Shown here: positions 11,313 through 22,120 of the stretch, piece by piece
Layout: each line of letters begins with the position of its first letter
How positions within the stretch are numbered: the first letter of the stretch is position 1
NCBI GenBank assembly: GCA_017591395.1
Contig: WEDG01000322.1
Location: 121,654-185,653 of the forward strand
Reading direction: 5' to 3'
Source of the DNA: Schistocephalus solidus
Taxonomy: Eukaryota > Platyhelminthes > Cestoda > Diphyllobothriidea > Diphyllobothriidae
Length of the DNA: 64,000 nucleotides
Program-made: the position numbers and the translations under genes
Notes under the pieces: generated by a model
What the model was told of the DNA's origin: nothing
Seen by the model: only the letters and a program-made list of their open reading frames with translations
The model's database searches: none

Positions 11313-12782
11313 TTATTTGACATGTCTCTGGTTGAGGGGGGCGGCCATTGTCTGGGTCCGCATTGACCTCAATTGGCGCCCTGGGTCGATAGTCATGTTT
11401 GTGTCCTGAGGGCATGCCTCCTCGTCTGTCGTGGTAGTAATTGATGCGGCGGTAATCATGACTGCGCGTTCGTCAGCCCCGAATTGTGGCGTGGTTAGGT
11501 GCATATCCGTCCTAGGTTCTTCAGCGGTGGAATTCGTGTTTGGCCTAATGACGTGTTTGCTCTTACGTACGATGAGCTTCGTCCGGAGGGCCTGGTAGGC
11601 TGCCGTAAGGGCGACACAACGGTTGATCGACTTAGGCTCCGTGTGCCAGGCTTCGATTGTTTCCCTGGTTACGCGGTCATTTCCTCGACCCAGGATTTCG
11701 GCGTTTTGGAAGGCGAACGTGTGCCCAGAGTTAGCCCAGTGTTCCGCCACCAGGGACAATGGGTCCATTCTCCTCACTGCCCGCACATGTTCGGTAACAC
11801 GGGTCTGCAACCGCTTCCCTGTCTCTCCGACGTAGTTAACTTCACAGGAGTTACATTGGATCCGGTAGATGATGTTTGACGTCTCACCTCGTGGAATGGG
11901 GGCTTTCGGTCTCATAACTAGATTCCGAATGGTTGAATCCGGTCGATGGGCGATTCTGATCCCCAGCGGTCTGAGGAGGCGGGAAACTGCCTCAGAGACG
12001 CCGTCAATGTATGGCAGTGCACGCCAGACTTTTGGCTGTTCTGTTACCAGATTTCGTCTTGGTTTGGCCAGCCTGCTGCGCTCGATGAAGTTGCGAGGGT
12101 ATCCGTTGGCCATGAAAAGGTGCTGGAGGTAGCGGAGTTCTGCCCTTTTGTCATCCGACTCGCTGCAATGTGTTTCTGCCCTTCTATAGAGAGCTCGCAC
12201 ACAGCAGCGTTTGTGGCACAACGGGTGCTTACTGTGGTAACTTAGAATTTGGCGTGTGTTGGTCGCCTTCCTATAAGCCGTAGTTTTTATGTGCCCGTTG
12301 GATTTTCGATGGACAAGAACATCCAGGAATGGCAGTTGGTTGTTAATTTCGGCCTCCATTGTGAATTGGATGTCCGAGAAGATGGAATTCAGGACACTAT
12401 GGAATTCTTTGATCATTTCTCGTTTGATGATGACGAAGGTATCGTCGACGTATCGAGTCCAAAACGTTGGCCTGTAGTTTGCAAAAACCAGAGTCTCAAG
12501 CTTTTGGAGAACTGCCTCAGCGATTAAGCCCGAGAGCGGCCATCCCATTGGTGTCCCTCTGATCTGCTCGTACATGGTCCCCTCGAAGGGGAAGTACGCC
12601 AAAACCAAAGAAGGACTCCCCCACCCCGTCCTCCTATCGTGTACACTGTTAAGGTTAACCCGTCGAATCAACAATGTGTTACAAAAATGGCTATCACCCC
12701 CTATAAATACTGTGAGACGCGGTACGATACTCAACTCCAACGATGGAAGCTTGTATGCTTTTGAAACGTCAGGACAATACAC
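11313..12782 (-). CDS. Penelope-like RT / GIY-YIG fragment (489 residues)
   Basis: An uninterrupted - strand frame. Residues 1 to about 62 are a readthrough of the inverted terminal repeat and not real protein, so the Met at 12782 is not a natural start. Element protein begins near residue 63: an RGTPMGW...LSGLIAEAV block (RT motif 4; W replaces the usual S), then YVDD (catalytic motif C) near residue 112, LPFLDVLV, and a thumb/connector region. A GIY-YIG endonuclease follows near residue 310, with NIIYRIQC, NYVGETG and RLQTRVTEH. Known Penelope-like elements couple this RT to a C-terminal GIY-YIG nuclease for target-primed insertion. The upstream RT motifs, including the first catalytic aspartate, are missing, so the product should be inactive. 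The single intact frame suggests a fairly recent insertion. Confidence 0.88.
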   Translation of the reverse strand: MYCPDVSKAYKLPSLELSIVPRLTVFIGGDSHFCNTLLIRRVNLNSVHDRRTGWGSPSLVLAYFPFEGTMYEQIRGTPMGWPLSGLIAEAVLQKLETLVFANYRPTFWTRYVDDTFVIIKREMIKEFHSVLNSIFSDIQFTMEAEINNQLPFLDVLVHRKSNGHIKTTAYRKATNTRQILSYHSKHPLCHKRCCVRALYRRAETHCSESDDKRAELRYLQHLFMANGYPRNFIERSRLAKPRRNLVTEQPKVWRALPYIDGVSEAVSRLLRPLGIRIAHRPDSTIRNLVMRPKAPIPRGETSNIIYRIQCNSCEVNYVGETGKRLQTRVTEHVRAVRRMDPLSLVAEHWANSGHTFAFQNAEILGRGNDRVTRETIEAWHTEPKSINRCVALTAAYQALRTKLIVRKSKHVIRPNTNSTAEEPRTDMHLTTPQFGADERAVMITAASITTTTDEEACPQDTNMTIDPGRQLRSMRTQTMAAPLNQRHVK

Positions 12783-12803
12783 CTATAGTCCCTGAGATCG
12801 CCT
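12601..12803 (+). repeat. Penelope terminal repeat, inverted left-end copy, with hammerhead-like core
   Basis: On the + strand it carries CCAACGA (12737-12743), a helix II GGAAGC / GCTTTT with loop TTGTAT, and GAAAC (12763-12767). Two core positions differ from CUGANGA. It lies antisense to the element's own coding direction. Confidence 0.65.
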
Positions 12804-12812
12804 TTTTCTTCT

Positions 12813-12816
<4 letters not shown>

Positions 12817-12842
<26 letters not shown>
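12817..12842. repeat. (TA)n microsatellite between Penelope-like element and hammerhead array
   Basis: Uninterrupted TA run shared as the border of both elements. Confidence 0.95.
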
Positions 12843-12843
<1 letters not shown>

Positions 12844-12880
12844 GGCAAAGACGTTATACCGTACTTCCGACATAGATACT

Positions 12881-12970
12881 AGCTAAAAGCCCAGACACGT
12901 GTTTTGCCGATGTTTCTGCTGCTGTGTAACACAGCAACGAGGGGTTCGGCTCCTCAGTGGGTCCCCAGCG
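12881..12970 (-). ncRNA. Hammerhead ribozyme, array copy 1 (defective core)
   Basis: It has the same fold as copy 2, but GAAA of the core reads AAAA (G12 to A, at about 12905). Loss of G12 is expected to abolish catalysis. Helices I, II and III are otherwise preserved. Confidence 0.8.
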
Positions 12971-13234
12971 TTCTCTATGCGGTTTCTGGTATATGGACTC
13001 CAGAGAATAATCGGGTAAATAATTTCTGAAATAATTAAGTGCAGGACATGGAGTCAGGTGATTCGGACATGACATTTTTAGGGTCAGATCCGAAATTTCA
13101 ATGAACATTTGGGTCGAAGACAATCAACCACTGTGGAATAACCACGTAATGCCCATTCTACAAACAAGTAGTACTACAAGTAGTATGAATCTTATATGGC
13201 AAAGACGTTATACCGTACTTCCGACATAGATACT

Positions 13235-13324
13235 AGCTAAAAGCCCAGACACGTGTTTCGCCGATGTTTCTGCTGCTGTGTAACACAGCAACGAGGGTTC
13301 GGCTCCTCAGTGGGTCCCCCAGCG
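13235..13324 (-). ncRNA. Hammerhead ribozyme, array copy 2 (intact core)
   Basis: Read 5'-3' on the - strand, the fold is: a helix I arm with GCT, a G run, then CCCA; core CTGAGGA; a helix II arm GCCGA; a large terminal domain with its own 9-bp hairpin (GTTGCTGTG / CACAGCAGC, loop TTA); the TCGGC arm; core GAAA; helix III AC / GT closed by ACGT; cleavage triplet GTC; and helix I TGGG, CTTTT, AGC. Helix I pairs CCCA with TGGG, then G with T wobbles, then GCT with AGC. This is a type I (open helix I) hammerhead with the minimal helix III typical of retroelement hammerheads. Cleavage is predicted 3' of C17, whose complement is at 13248. Confidence 0.9.
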
Positions 13325-13587
13325 TTCTTTATGCGGTTTCTGGTATATGGACTCCAGAGAATAATCGGGTAAATAATTTCTGAAATTATTAAGTGCAGGA
13401 CATGGAGTCAGGTGATTCGGACATGACTTTTTAGGGTCAGATCCGAAATTTCAATGAACATTTGGGTCGAAGACAATCAACCACTGTGGAATAACCACGT
13501 AATGCCCATTCTACAAACAAGTAGTACTACAAGTAGTATGAATCTTATATGGCAAAGACGTTATACCGTACTTCCGACATAGATACT

Positions 13588-13678
13588 AGCTAAAAGCCCA
13601 GACACGTGTTTTCGCCGATGTTTCTGCTGCTGTGTAACACAGCAACGAGGGGTTCGGCTCCTCAGTGGGTCCCCAGCG
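13588..13678 (-). ncRNA. Hammerhead ribozyme, array copy 3 (core insertion)
   Basis: As copy 2, but GAAA is followed by one extra A (GAAAAC instead of GAAAC). This adds a nucleotide at the helix III junction and probably weakens or abolishes activity. Confidence 0.8.
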
Positions 13679-13942
13679 TTCTCTATGCGGTTTCTGGTAT
13701 ATGGACTCCAGAGAATAATCGGGTAAATAATTTCTGAAATTATTAAGTGCAGGGACATGGAGTCAGGTGATTCGGACATGACTTTTTAGGGTCAGATCCG
13801 AAATTTCAATGAACATTTGGGTCGAAGACAATCAACCACTGTGGAATAACCACGTAATGCCCATTCTACAAACAAGTAGTACTACAAGTAGTATGAATCT
13901 TATATGGCAAAGACGTTATACCGTACTTCCGACATAGATACT

Positions 13943-14033
13943 AGCTAAAAGCCCAGACACGTGTTTCGCCGATGTTTCTGCTGCTGTGTAACACAGCAAC
14001 GAGGGGTTCGGCTCCTCAGTGGGTCCCCCAGCG
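13943..14033 (-). ncRNA. Hammerhead ribozyme, array copy 4 (intact core)
   Basis: CTGAGGA, GCCGA / TCGGC, GAAA, the ACACGTGTC helix III and triplet, and the CCCA / TGGG helix I are all present. With copy 2 it brackets copy 3, so a transcript cleaved at copies 2 and 4 would release a dimer-length RNA if copy 3 is inactive. Confidence 0.9.
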
Positions 14034-14233
14034 TTCTTTATGCGGTTTCTGGTATATGGACTCCAGAGAATAATCGGGTAAATAATTTCTGAAATTATTA
14101 AGTGCAGGACATGGAGTCAGGTGATTCGGACATGACTTTTTAGGGTCAGATCCGAAATTTCAATGAACATTTGGGTCGAAGACAATCAACCACTGTGGAA
14201 TAACCAGGTAATGCCCATTCTACAAACATACAA

Positions 14234-14243
14234 ATATATATAT
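14234..14243. repeat. Short (TA)n tract at the far end of the hammerhead array
   Basis: ATATATATATA immediately after the last, shortened unit. Confidence 0.8.
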
Positions 14244-14244
14244 A

Positions 14245-16345
14245 ATCATTGGATCTGTTTTGTTTATTTTTGCCAATTACTAACTCTTTTCTCTAGAAAG
14301 AACCTATGCAGAATTGATTTGAACCTTATGTTCCAGAAGAATATGCAAAGGGCCAATAGTTGAGAAAAATGCCGAACACTACTCCCGGATTTGCTCTTTA
14401 GGATACTCTGCCATAAACTTTCTAAACTGACCTGTAATACTGTCAAAAATTGAGAAATATTTTTATCTTTCTTTCTAACCTTTATAAACATTCTTACTGG
14501 ACTTCTTCAAATAAAGGTGTGTATAGTCTCTGGATTGTGGACAACTACAATTTCAGGATAAAAGGTATACTTGCGCAAAATTTAATAGCAACAAATAATT
14601 GTATTGTATAGTTTTTTTCCCTCATATTTATTGTTGTCATGCCAATGCAGTATCCCTTACCTCTAATGATTTGTGTTTGGTCGCGCAGCTGATATCAACG
14701 TAGGATGAGGAGGGAGATGGACAGTGCAAAAATGGTGCAGAGTACTTCGGTGAAAATAAAACTACAAAATAAAAATGATTTGATTAACTGTACTGTGTAC
14801 TGGTTTTTGGACATTTAAAATTCTAATCACTTTATGAGGTAATTTCGGGCAATACTCAGCTTTGGATTTCTTATATCTATTAGATAGTATTTTTTCCAAA
14901 AACTCACTTATAGATCAAATGCCTTAATGTTTTCAACGTGTACGGTTGACTTTGTTTTCACTCTGGTAAACTTACAAATACAATCAGTGTGTTACGTGAA
15001 AATCCACGAGACCCATTCTGTTTCTTCTAAAAATCATCTGGGGAAGCCATTTCAGGGTGCTTGAAATAGGGAATTTTGTTTTAAAGCTCTTGCTTGTGCT
15101 GAAAATATATTCAACTGCCAAATATACTTTTAAATATGGAATTGTGTGCAGTATAAGGTTTCAAGCATCTCCAGACAGGGAAACCATGCGGCGAAACATG
15201 GATTCAACCCATTTAAGGTAGTTTGTTAGCAGTGAAACTGTTGTCTGTTATTTGTTTGTGAATGCATTCGTCCCTAAAATATTTATTGTTAATAGATATA
15301 TATTCCGATTACTTGCTTCATCTGTGCATTATAATTTTAAACTTACTAATTTTAGCTTCATTGGTAAGCTAAGCTTACTTGAAACTATGCACTTTACGGC
15401 TTTTTTACCCAAATGAGAGTTGACTTTTTGGTTCAGAAAAACATCGCCGACTAGATAACTTCATTTGTGTGACTCATTTAATATTAATCCGGTTAATTGA
15501 ACTAAAAGAAATACTTTGGGTCCTGTCCTTTGGTCATCAGCACAAACGTGTCCAAATATTTGAGCTACTGTTAACCGATGGACTAAAAAAGTTATTATGA
15601 GGAGAAGAATGCCAGTATTTTTACTTATTTCGTCAGGAATTTCTCTCAATCTGCATCTTAAAACCGCTCATAAATTGCCAGTTAACTGGTTCAACTTGAA
15701 AAGTGCCTCATGTTTCATTAAGAAACTGTAATGACAGAGATGTCACAAAAATTCAGGCAATCAAATAAAGGCTATTTTGGTAATTTTAGGGAATGTTGGG
15801 AATCCTTTCGTATGATTTATCAAAATTGAAAATCTCGTTTTTGCATGGTTCTTTAAATTATGGGTTTGTAAATCATTTGTAAAAGTTTGGTAATTTTGCA
15901 TATATTTTGCTTGCAAACATGCGTCCAGGCAACAAGAGTCCTAAAAGCATCATACTTGCCTAATTTGAAAGCATTTAATTTCATGTTTCAAAAGAAGGTC
16001 AATTTTAACGTACATTGCTCCACATCTGTTAGCTGCTCCCGATAAAGAATATAAAAATGTGGGTGTTTAGGATCCGAATTGAAGAATTGAATGGTTTCAA
16101 TGTCCCTTCTGCTCACGTTGTAAATCTCAAACTTGACTAGATTTGTTCCAAGAACTAAAAAAAACATGGATTCCATATTTCGTCACAAATTATTACTTGT
16201 AAGTTGTGATCGATAAATTGGCTGGGTATGATTCCTCTTTCTTAATGAGCTACATACGAATTTGGATTACGGCACCCTATGCGTTAGATGGTAATGCCTG
16301 ATCACCATGAAAAACACAAAAGAATTCCCAGAGAAAAACATCTGC
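14245..16345. other. Intergenic stretch, no gene recognised
   Basis: AT-rich sequence. Short frames (for example 14264-14491 on the - strand and 15461-15649 on the - strand) show no domain and no convincing exon boundaries. Confidence 0.5.
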
Positions 16346-16349
16346 AACA

Positions 16350-16540
16350 TATTATAAACCGATATTCGTTAATGAACGCTCACAGGTCGCTAACGGAACT
16401 CACTTTTCCCGTCCTGCTCTGTTCAAGTCCCGCTATCAGCCACACAGAGGCCAGTAGTTTTCAAGGCAAACGAACAGTCCCGACAAAAAAGGTCATTCCG
16501 GTCATTTCGGGCTTATTTGCTGTAAGTAGCCAGGAGGGCA
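16350..16540 (-). mobile_element. Diverged SINE copy, older subfamily
   Basis: The - strand matches the SINE at 45186-45475 in its second half (GCGGGACTTGAACAG, ACGGGAAAAG, TTCCGTTAGCGA, GTGAGCGTTCATTAACGAA). In its body it has CCTGGCTACTT, AATAAGCCCGAAATG and TTTTTTGTCGGGAC. The hammerhead-like CTGATGA of the young copies is not preserved here. Confidence 0.65.
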
Positions 16541-19500
16541 TGCGCTCATGAAGTGGCAGAATATCGGTGAAACATGAGCCGGGGTTTTTAGATTGGACCT
16601 GCGCTTCCAGTATGGTGAATAATTTCATAAACCTATGGAAACATGGCACCTATCTTCAATCAACCGACGTGAATCCCCGTCTACCGTTGGAGGTCTTACT
16701 AATATGTATCCTTCCTCTATTTCCAATGCAAGTCAGTATTACCATACCCAGCGTGACAAATAAATTACCTTTGTCCGTTCTTCAATCGGTTACGAGGGTT
16801 CCAGCTTTGTAACCTTTATGATCCCAAAACCTCTAGTATATATATCGTATGTCAGCAATACCTGTTGCCTATTGCGGCAGATTTTTTCAACAAATCGGCA
16901 AAGCAGCGCAAGTAAATCTATTTATTCCAAGAGCCAGTTCCAATTTCATATGCATTGAAATTTGTTTTCAGCACATGCCTATAGTAGACTTCTCCCATTT
17001 GCCTTAATTATAATTGGTTGTCGGGTCAGAAAATCTATGTATTCTGTTCATGAAAATTAATTTGGAACATGCACTAATTCCTGTCTGTCAGATATCAGGG
17101 AAAATAGTTATCTGATTGATTCCCTGGGTAGCAGCTGTCACCAGTTTTAAGCGAAATTGCGATGAGGCACAGGTTTTGCTATTTATGTTTACTAAATTTG
17201 GCTTTGGTCCATTTAAAACTCACAAAAATAGGATGCTTGAAGCAATATTTTCTTCACGTAATAAGACAGACGTCGTCTAATTTCGATTCCAAGTAATTGG
17301 CATAGAAATAATTGGCATAGAAATAATTGGCTGAGATTAAGTGAAGACTTTCTTAGCAGTATTCGATAAAATTTTCTGATGGTTATAATACCAAACTTTT
17401 CATTAAATAAAGTGGATAGACTAGTGAAGTTACTATTTTCATCCTTAACTTATTTCTGTCTCTATAATATATTAAATTTGTCAGGGGTAAATTGAAACAA
17501 TGAATACTACTGGAAATATTGCTACCATAAGGTTCATGTAAGTGGTGCATATAAAGTGGGTTTTATTACATAAGATATTAAATACTAACCTTTTGTTTGC
17601 GTGCACTTAAGTACTTCATTTTCACTTTCACATCTGCCGTTGTCAAAGGTGAAATTATGGCCGATTGCAATTTGCTGAAAGAACGCATGAAGGATTTCAA
17701 CGCCAAAAAAATAGCAAAAGTTCAAATATTCCCACTTCCTAGTCTTTTAAGTTTAATCTGCTGTCCTGCATTAACTGCACGTGCATAAATCTTACCTGTG
17801 GGCTAAACGGAAGATAAGCCGTTACATTCGTAGGCGACTTGGCAAAGGAGAATGTTCCGTCATACTTTTCACATACAGGATCCCAAACGGCTAAAAATAA
17901 CGACGAAAAGCATTGATAGTCATACAGTCGACAACATCAAATGTTATTTATAAGTTACTTATGATATCAACCGTTTATGAGCAGTGCTAGATACCACTTA
18001 CATGTATTTCCAAGTACGAACGCTATTGCTCTCTGCGCTACGGATGGCGTCCTCAAAATTAATATTAGAGAAGCACTGCGTGTGGATAAAATCTCCAGGA
18101 TGGATGCTGTCATATTTGCCATCCGAAGGCCTTCAGAGCCTAAGGCTCCAGTCAAGATTAATTCTAGTTAATCTTCTGTTATAACTTTAGTACAACGTCT
18201 TTGCATTTCAGTAAGTAAATTTTGAAGCCATCATAATAAGTGTCCAGCAAGTGCCAAGAAAACTTGCAAACCAAGAATGTGCAAGCTATATTTCAAAAAG
18301 TCTAACAAACCGAAAAGGGGCAATTTTACGTGTAACTCTCCATATAAAAGTCACTTTGAATCCAGATCAAGAACATTTAACGTTAGATAAGGCCAATCAA
18401 TGGAAAAATGCACTTTTACTCTGTAGCTTGCCGTATGATTCATATCGAATTCTGCAGTTGGTGAGATGATCTAGTGAGTCTATTTCTGTTTTATGATTTT
18501 TGCCAAACTGCAAGCGATTTATTTTTTTTCCGTGAAAGTAGAACGCCTTATCCTTTTTGCAATGTAAAACACAAGTTTACAGTATATTTAATGTTTTCTT
18601 ATGTTTATTTTTTCAAATGCAAGCCTTGATTTAATAAGCTGATATAACCAAGCGTTTTTATATAAATGATGCAGTTTATCGTATACTTTATCGTCGAATC
18701 TTTAATGTAACAGAGAAAAGTCAGCATATAATATTTTAGTTGAATATATTTACTTCCATTTCATCGTAGCTAAATCGCCTTTCAAGGGGTATTTAGGGCA
18801 ATGCCTATTACCCTTACTTGTACGGAACCACTGAATTTAAAAAATACAGAAATCCTTTTAAAACGTGCTGCATGAAATGCGTTCAGTAAATTTAAAAATT
18901 CCAATAAATCTCACAAAAAATTAATTTCTCTTTCAGACTTCCTAGCACACGTAACTGACCCAATCTTAAGCATAACCATCAACAGGGTGTGCTCGTTAAA
19001 GCTCAGACCGCAAGTGTTTAAAGTACGATGGGGCCCACAAATACAAAGTCTGCACTTCAAACCTTCACTTCACTTCACGTTTTCCTTGGGTGAGATGATC
19101 TAGTGAGCCTATCTATATTTTGTGAATTCTTATCAAACTCTCGCAATACTTCATACAATTTTGAATGGTGGCGTTTACTGATTGCAAAACGTCATCATTA
19201 ATGACAGTAAAACTGCACAAGCCGCACTAGATGCTGAAATGTGTCTTAGTTAATTTCGACAAATATTATCTTTTATCTTTTCCAAAATATTTAATATGAA
19301 TATTTACAACCTTGCATACTTTTTCTGATGATTTCTCGTAAATGTGAACTACAATATGATAGGTTGAGCAAACACTACACATTCCATGGCACAGTTACTC
19401 GTTGTTCTTATATGCTTACTTTTGATTTGTAATTTAACTTAGAAGGTTCCGTTTCAAATGTATTTAGAATCCTTTCGTACTACCAGCAAATGTGGGTATA

Positions 19501-21860
19501 CTGACATGTGCACGAAATCAGATTACATTGAAAGCAAGTGTCGTAAATAACTTCAAACTCACTTCTTCAACGGGGTCTACATAGAAGTAACCATTATAAG
19601 GTAAAGCAGTGCAAAATCTGTCTGTGTCTTGACTTTTGCTGCATGTAAAATTGCAGAGTATTTGTGGAAAGTTTCCAGTTCATTTAACTTCAGGCATTAT
19701 CAAAGTCGAATCCACTACTATTCTAACATACAGTGTCAGCATATGGAAGGGAGCTTTTTAACCATTTTATATTCTGTTCTGTTGCCATTCTAGTTTCAAA
19801 TTTGAGATAAACGAGACTTTATGGATAGAAATAATCTTCGTATTTTTCAACAGAGAGTATTTTCAAACCTGGAGAACTCACTCGAACCAAAGTCTACAAT
19901 CTTCGTTAATACCTTCTCTTGTCTCTTTTTAGCAATGACTGCGCTAAGAGTCCTGTAGCGCTTGTTTGGAGCTTCAAATCTTGTCAAATTAAAGGAGACA
20001 GTAAGGTGGGTCTGCGAATCGTCATAAAATATGTTTTCTACAAACGGAAAACAATGTGCATTAGCCGGACTTCTACATTAAGAAAATGTTAAGCGTCTGC
20101 ATTATACTACATATTCTTACCGCATTCTCGTGTTTGGTTTCGGCCTATTTCGCATTGGATATTCTGATCCATATAAAATAGCACCTGCCCAAAATAAAAA
20201 AGGTTATATGTGTGCTCATTTGTTAACGCCTTAAAATGAAGCCTTCATAAATGCAGACTATGACGTTAATTATTAACACATACTCTCAGGTCATTATCAG
20301 AATTTAAGCGAGTTCTCAAACCAGTTACCAACTGAAGAGATTGCAACGTTCCGGTTAGCGGTTAGTTATGCTAAAGAACGTTCTCCTTGTGCCATTGGTT
20401 CCTATCAACAGATTCCGTCTGTGTGTTCTATGTGGGCATCATCCAATTTAATACGCTGGTTGGTAGAGGTTAACTTGGAAACTCTTATTTCGTTAATCGA
20501 ATGGCCAACTAGATCATAATTTCACTTTGAAGTTGGGTAACGTTCACGTAATAAGCACCCATATACTGGTGAGTCCAATAAACTCCGAAGAAAGCAAGTA
20601 GCAAAATTAACCTACTTTGGTGAGAAATGTATTCATTCCAAAGTTAGTAACATTAAAAGCGCGAACGAAAATCCCCTTGGTTAGTTCTCACCTTGATAAG
20701 GGATGCGCGAAAAAAAAACAGTGAAAGGGATAAAAGTTATTTTTAATTATTATTAGGCCACAAACCTTCAAATTGCACGCTTGGTGCGTCTTTTTTGGTA
20801 AGAGAGAAGATGGTAAAATACCATTTTTGCAAGATATAAATTTGCATGGACAAGGATGAGGATTTTGGTGCAACTGTACAGCAAGATTGCTAGTTACGCT
20901 AGATAGCTATGAATACAAAATGTTTGGTTAATAATTGACTGGGTCAGAGCTAGTAAATTTGATCCATAGGCGTAGGTGGGAGACCAGTAGACTCTCCAAA
21001 AACATGCATTCGGCACATTGTATGTCAATCAAGCAGTCCATTTGAATGGCGAGAACGAATGCCTCAGGAAGAGGAAGAGATTGGTTTAGGTGGTCAATTG
21101 TTTAAGTCGATTTCTCAAAGATGCATTGGATAGAATGCACTATTTTCCCAAAACAATGGATAAACCTCGGAGCACTTTATATAAGATATTCAGCCCGCCT
21201 TTGGTGTGTAAAACAGAGGCATACAGGCATAGGATAAGGCAATTTTGTTGACTAAAAACTCGGTATCAGAGGACAAATAGGTTAATTTTGGCCATTATCT
21301 GAAGGCTTTTGAATCACTTTAAACTTTAAACTTTGAACTTTTAGCCGTAAGATTATAATTTAATACATGCAGCCACCGCCGATGGGGGTCAGAAACATAG
21401 CCTTACCTTAACAGATTTATCCAACATATTGGCGGGAAAGACGAAGTCAACAGCGACGCCTTTTTGTTGGATATTTGGACAAAGAACGAATGGAGCGGAC
21501 GATTGCAACAAGATTTTAGCTAAAAGGACAGAGGTCATTAGTGAATGGTGGACAATCACGAATGTTTAATGATGCTGACTGATGGGCATGTTATTTTTGA
21601 TGTGCTCAAGATTAAGCCAACATTAATTTTGCACATCAATCGAAATGTGGCGTTTAGAGTAATTATTCTTGTGTTTCACAACTATAAAATTATGTCTTTG
21701 CTCTATGACTACGATGTTGATAAACTGTGGTAAGAAAATACGCTTCGTTGATAATTGGATATCTGGTTTCTTAGTGACTTTTCAGGAGAGCTTCGTAGAA
21801 AATTCTGGGTTAAACTTGTGAAATACGATGAATTCTGTGCATAAATCGCCTTTCACTCAC
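16541..21860. other. Intergenic stretch, no supported gene
   Basis: AT-rich. A 16-bp motif (AATAATTGGCATAGAA) is tandemly repeated about 2.5 times at 17294-17338. A short repeat pair sharing GTGAGATGATCTAGTGAG lies at about 18461 and 19090. Frames at 17977-18171 and 18251-18469 (+) look moderately protein-like but lack consistent splice phases or a recognised family, so no gene is called. Confidence 0.45.
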
Positions 21861-21998
21861 CATCGGATTTATCAGCAAGTGGCAGAGGTTGAAGGGCGAC
21901 TGTGGGAAAGTCTTCCAAATGACCAGATAAAACAACACTGTCAACATTGGACGTCACAACGTCATCGATTTCAAAACGCCAGAATCCGGCCTCGTGCA
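21861..21998 (-). CDS. Candidate exon of an unidentified - strand gene
   Basis: On the - strand, TTTCAATGTGCAG (acceptor) precedes an open segment reading HEAGFWRFEIDDVVTSN...PLADKSD, and GTGAGTG (donor) follows. Composition looks protein-like (acidic, few repeats) and both splice sites are good. The only open phase needs two leading bases, which does not match the phase-0 end of the candidate exon at 22121-22207. An alternative acceptor five codon positions in (GAG before GCC GGA) would restore the phase. No family was recognised. Confidence 0.35.
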
Positions 21999-22120
21999 CT
22001 GCACATTGAAATATACTATTTTTAGAAATATTAAAAAGTTCTATAAAGCTATTTAAAATATCAATTCCAACATTACGCATGCTTTTAAATAGTCCCTTAA
22101 TGGAAAGTATGCTTCCTTAC

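Larger units (their letters stand above)
11029..12816 (-). mobile_element. Penelope-like element, 5'-truncated, with inverted terminal repeats
   Basis: It contains one long - strand frame with Penelope-type reverse transcriptase and a GIY-YIG domain. It is bounded by an inverted repeat of about 200 bp: 11079-11282 matches the reverse complement of 12601-12803 at roughly 90 percent. Both arms carry the CTATAAATACTGTGAGACG block and a hammerhead-like core. Penelope-like elements are known to have terminal repeats in direct or inverted orientation and to carry hammerhead motifs. The 5' half of the RT (motifs before the GTPMG block) is absent, so the copy is truncated and then joined to an inverted terminal repeat. 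(TA)n tracts lie at both ends. Confidence 0.88.
12841..14228 (-). repeat. Four-copy 354-bp tandem array encoding type I hammerhead ribozymes
   Basis: Units start at 12841, 13195, 13548 and 13903, giving periods of 354, 353 and 355 bp. Copies are nearly identical. The last unit ends at about 14228, lacking the junction block AGTAGTACTACAAGTAGTA seen between the other units. There is no coding capacity on either strand: small frames on the - strand are not conserved between copies. Each unit encodes one hammerhead on the - strand, so transcription of that strand would yield multimers that could self-cleave to about 354-nt monomers. This is the organisation described for animal hammerhead circRNA repeats and resembles schistosome hammerhead satellites. 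A 62-nt fragment of the same unit occurs at 49724-49785. (TA)n tracts lie at both ends. Confidence 0.92.

Noticed and set aside
11313..12782. A host gene of 489 codons
   Set aside because: The content is Penelope RT plus GIY-YIG, and the first 60 residues are readthrough of the inverted terminal repeat.
12854..13123. Protein-coding frames in the 354-bp array (- strand)
   Set aside because: Single-base differences between units shift the frame, so no peptide is conserved. The unit is better explained as a structured RNA.
12841..14228. CRISPR-like array
   Set aside because: The units are 354 bp and nearly identical throughout, with no unique spacers, in a eukaryotic setting.
17977..18469. Exons of a host gene on either strand
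   Set aside because: Both strands offer protein-like frames and some splice-like sites, but the phases do not agree and no family was recognised.
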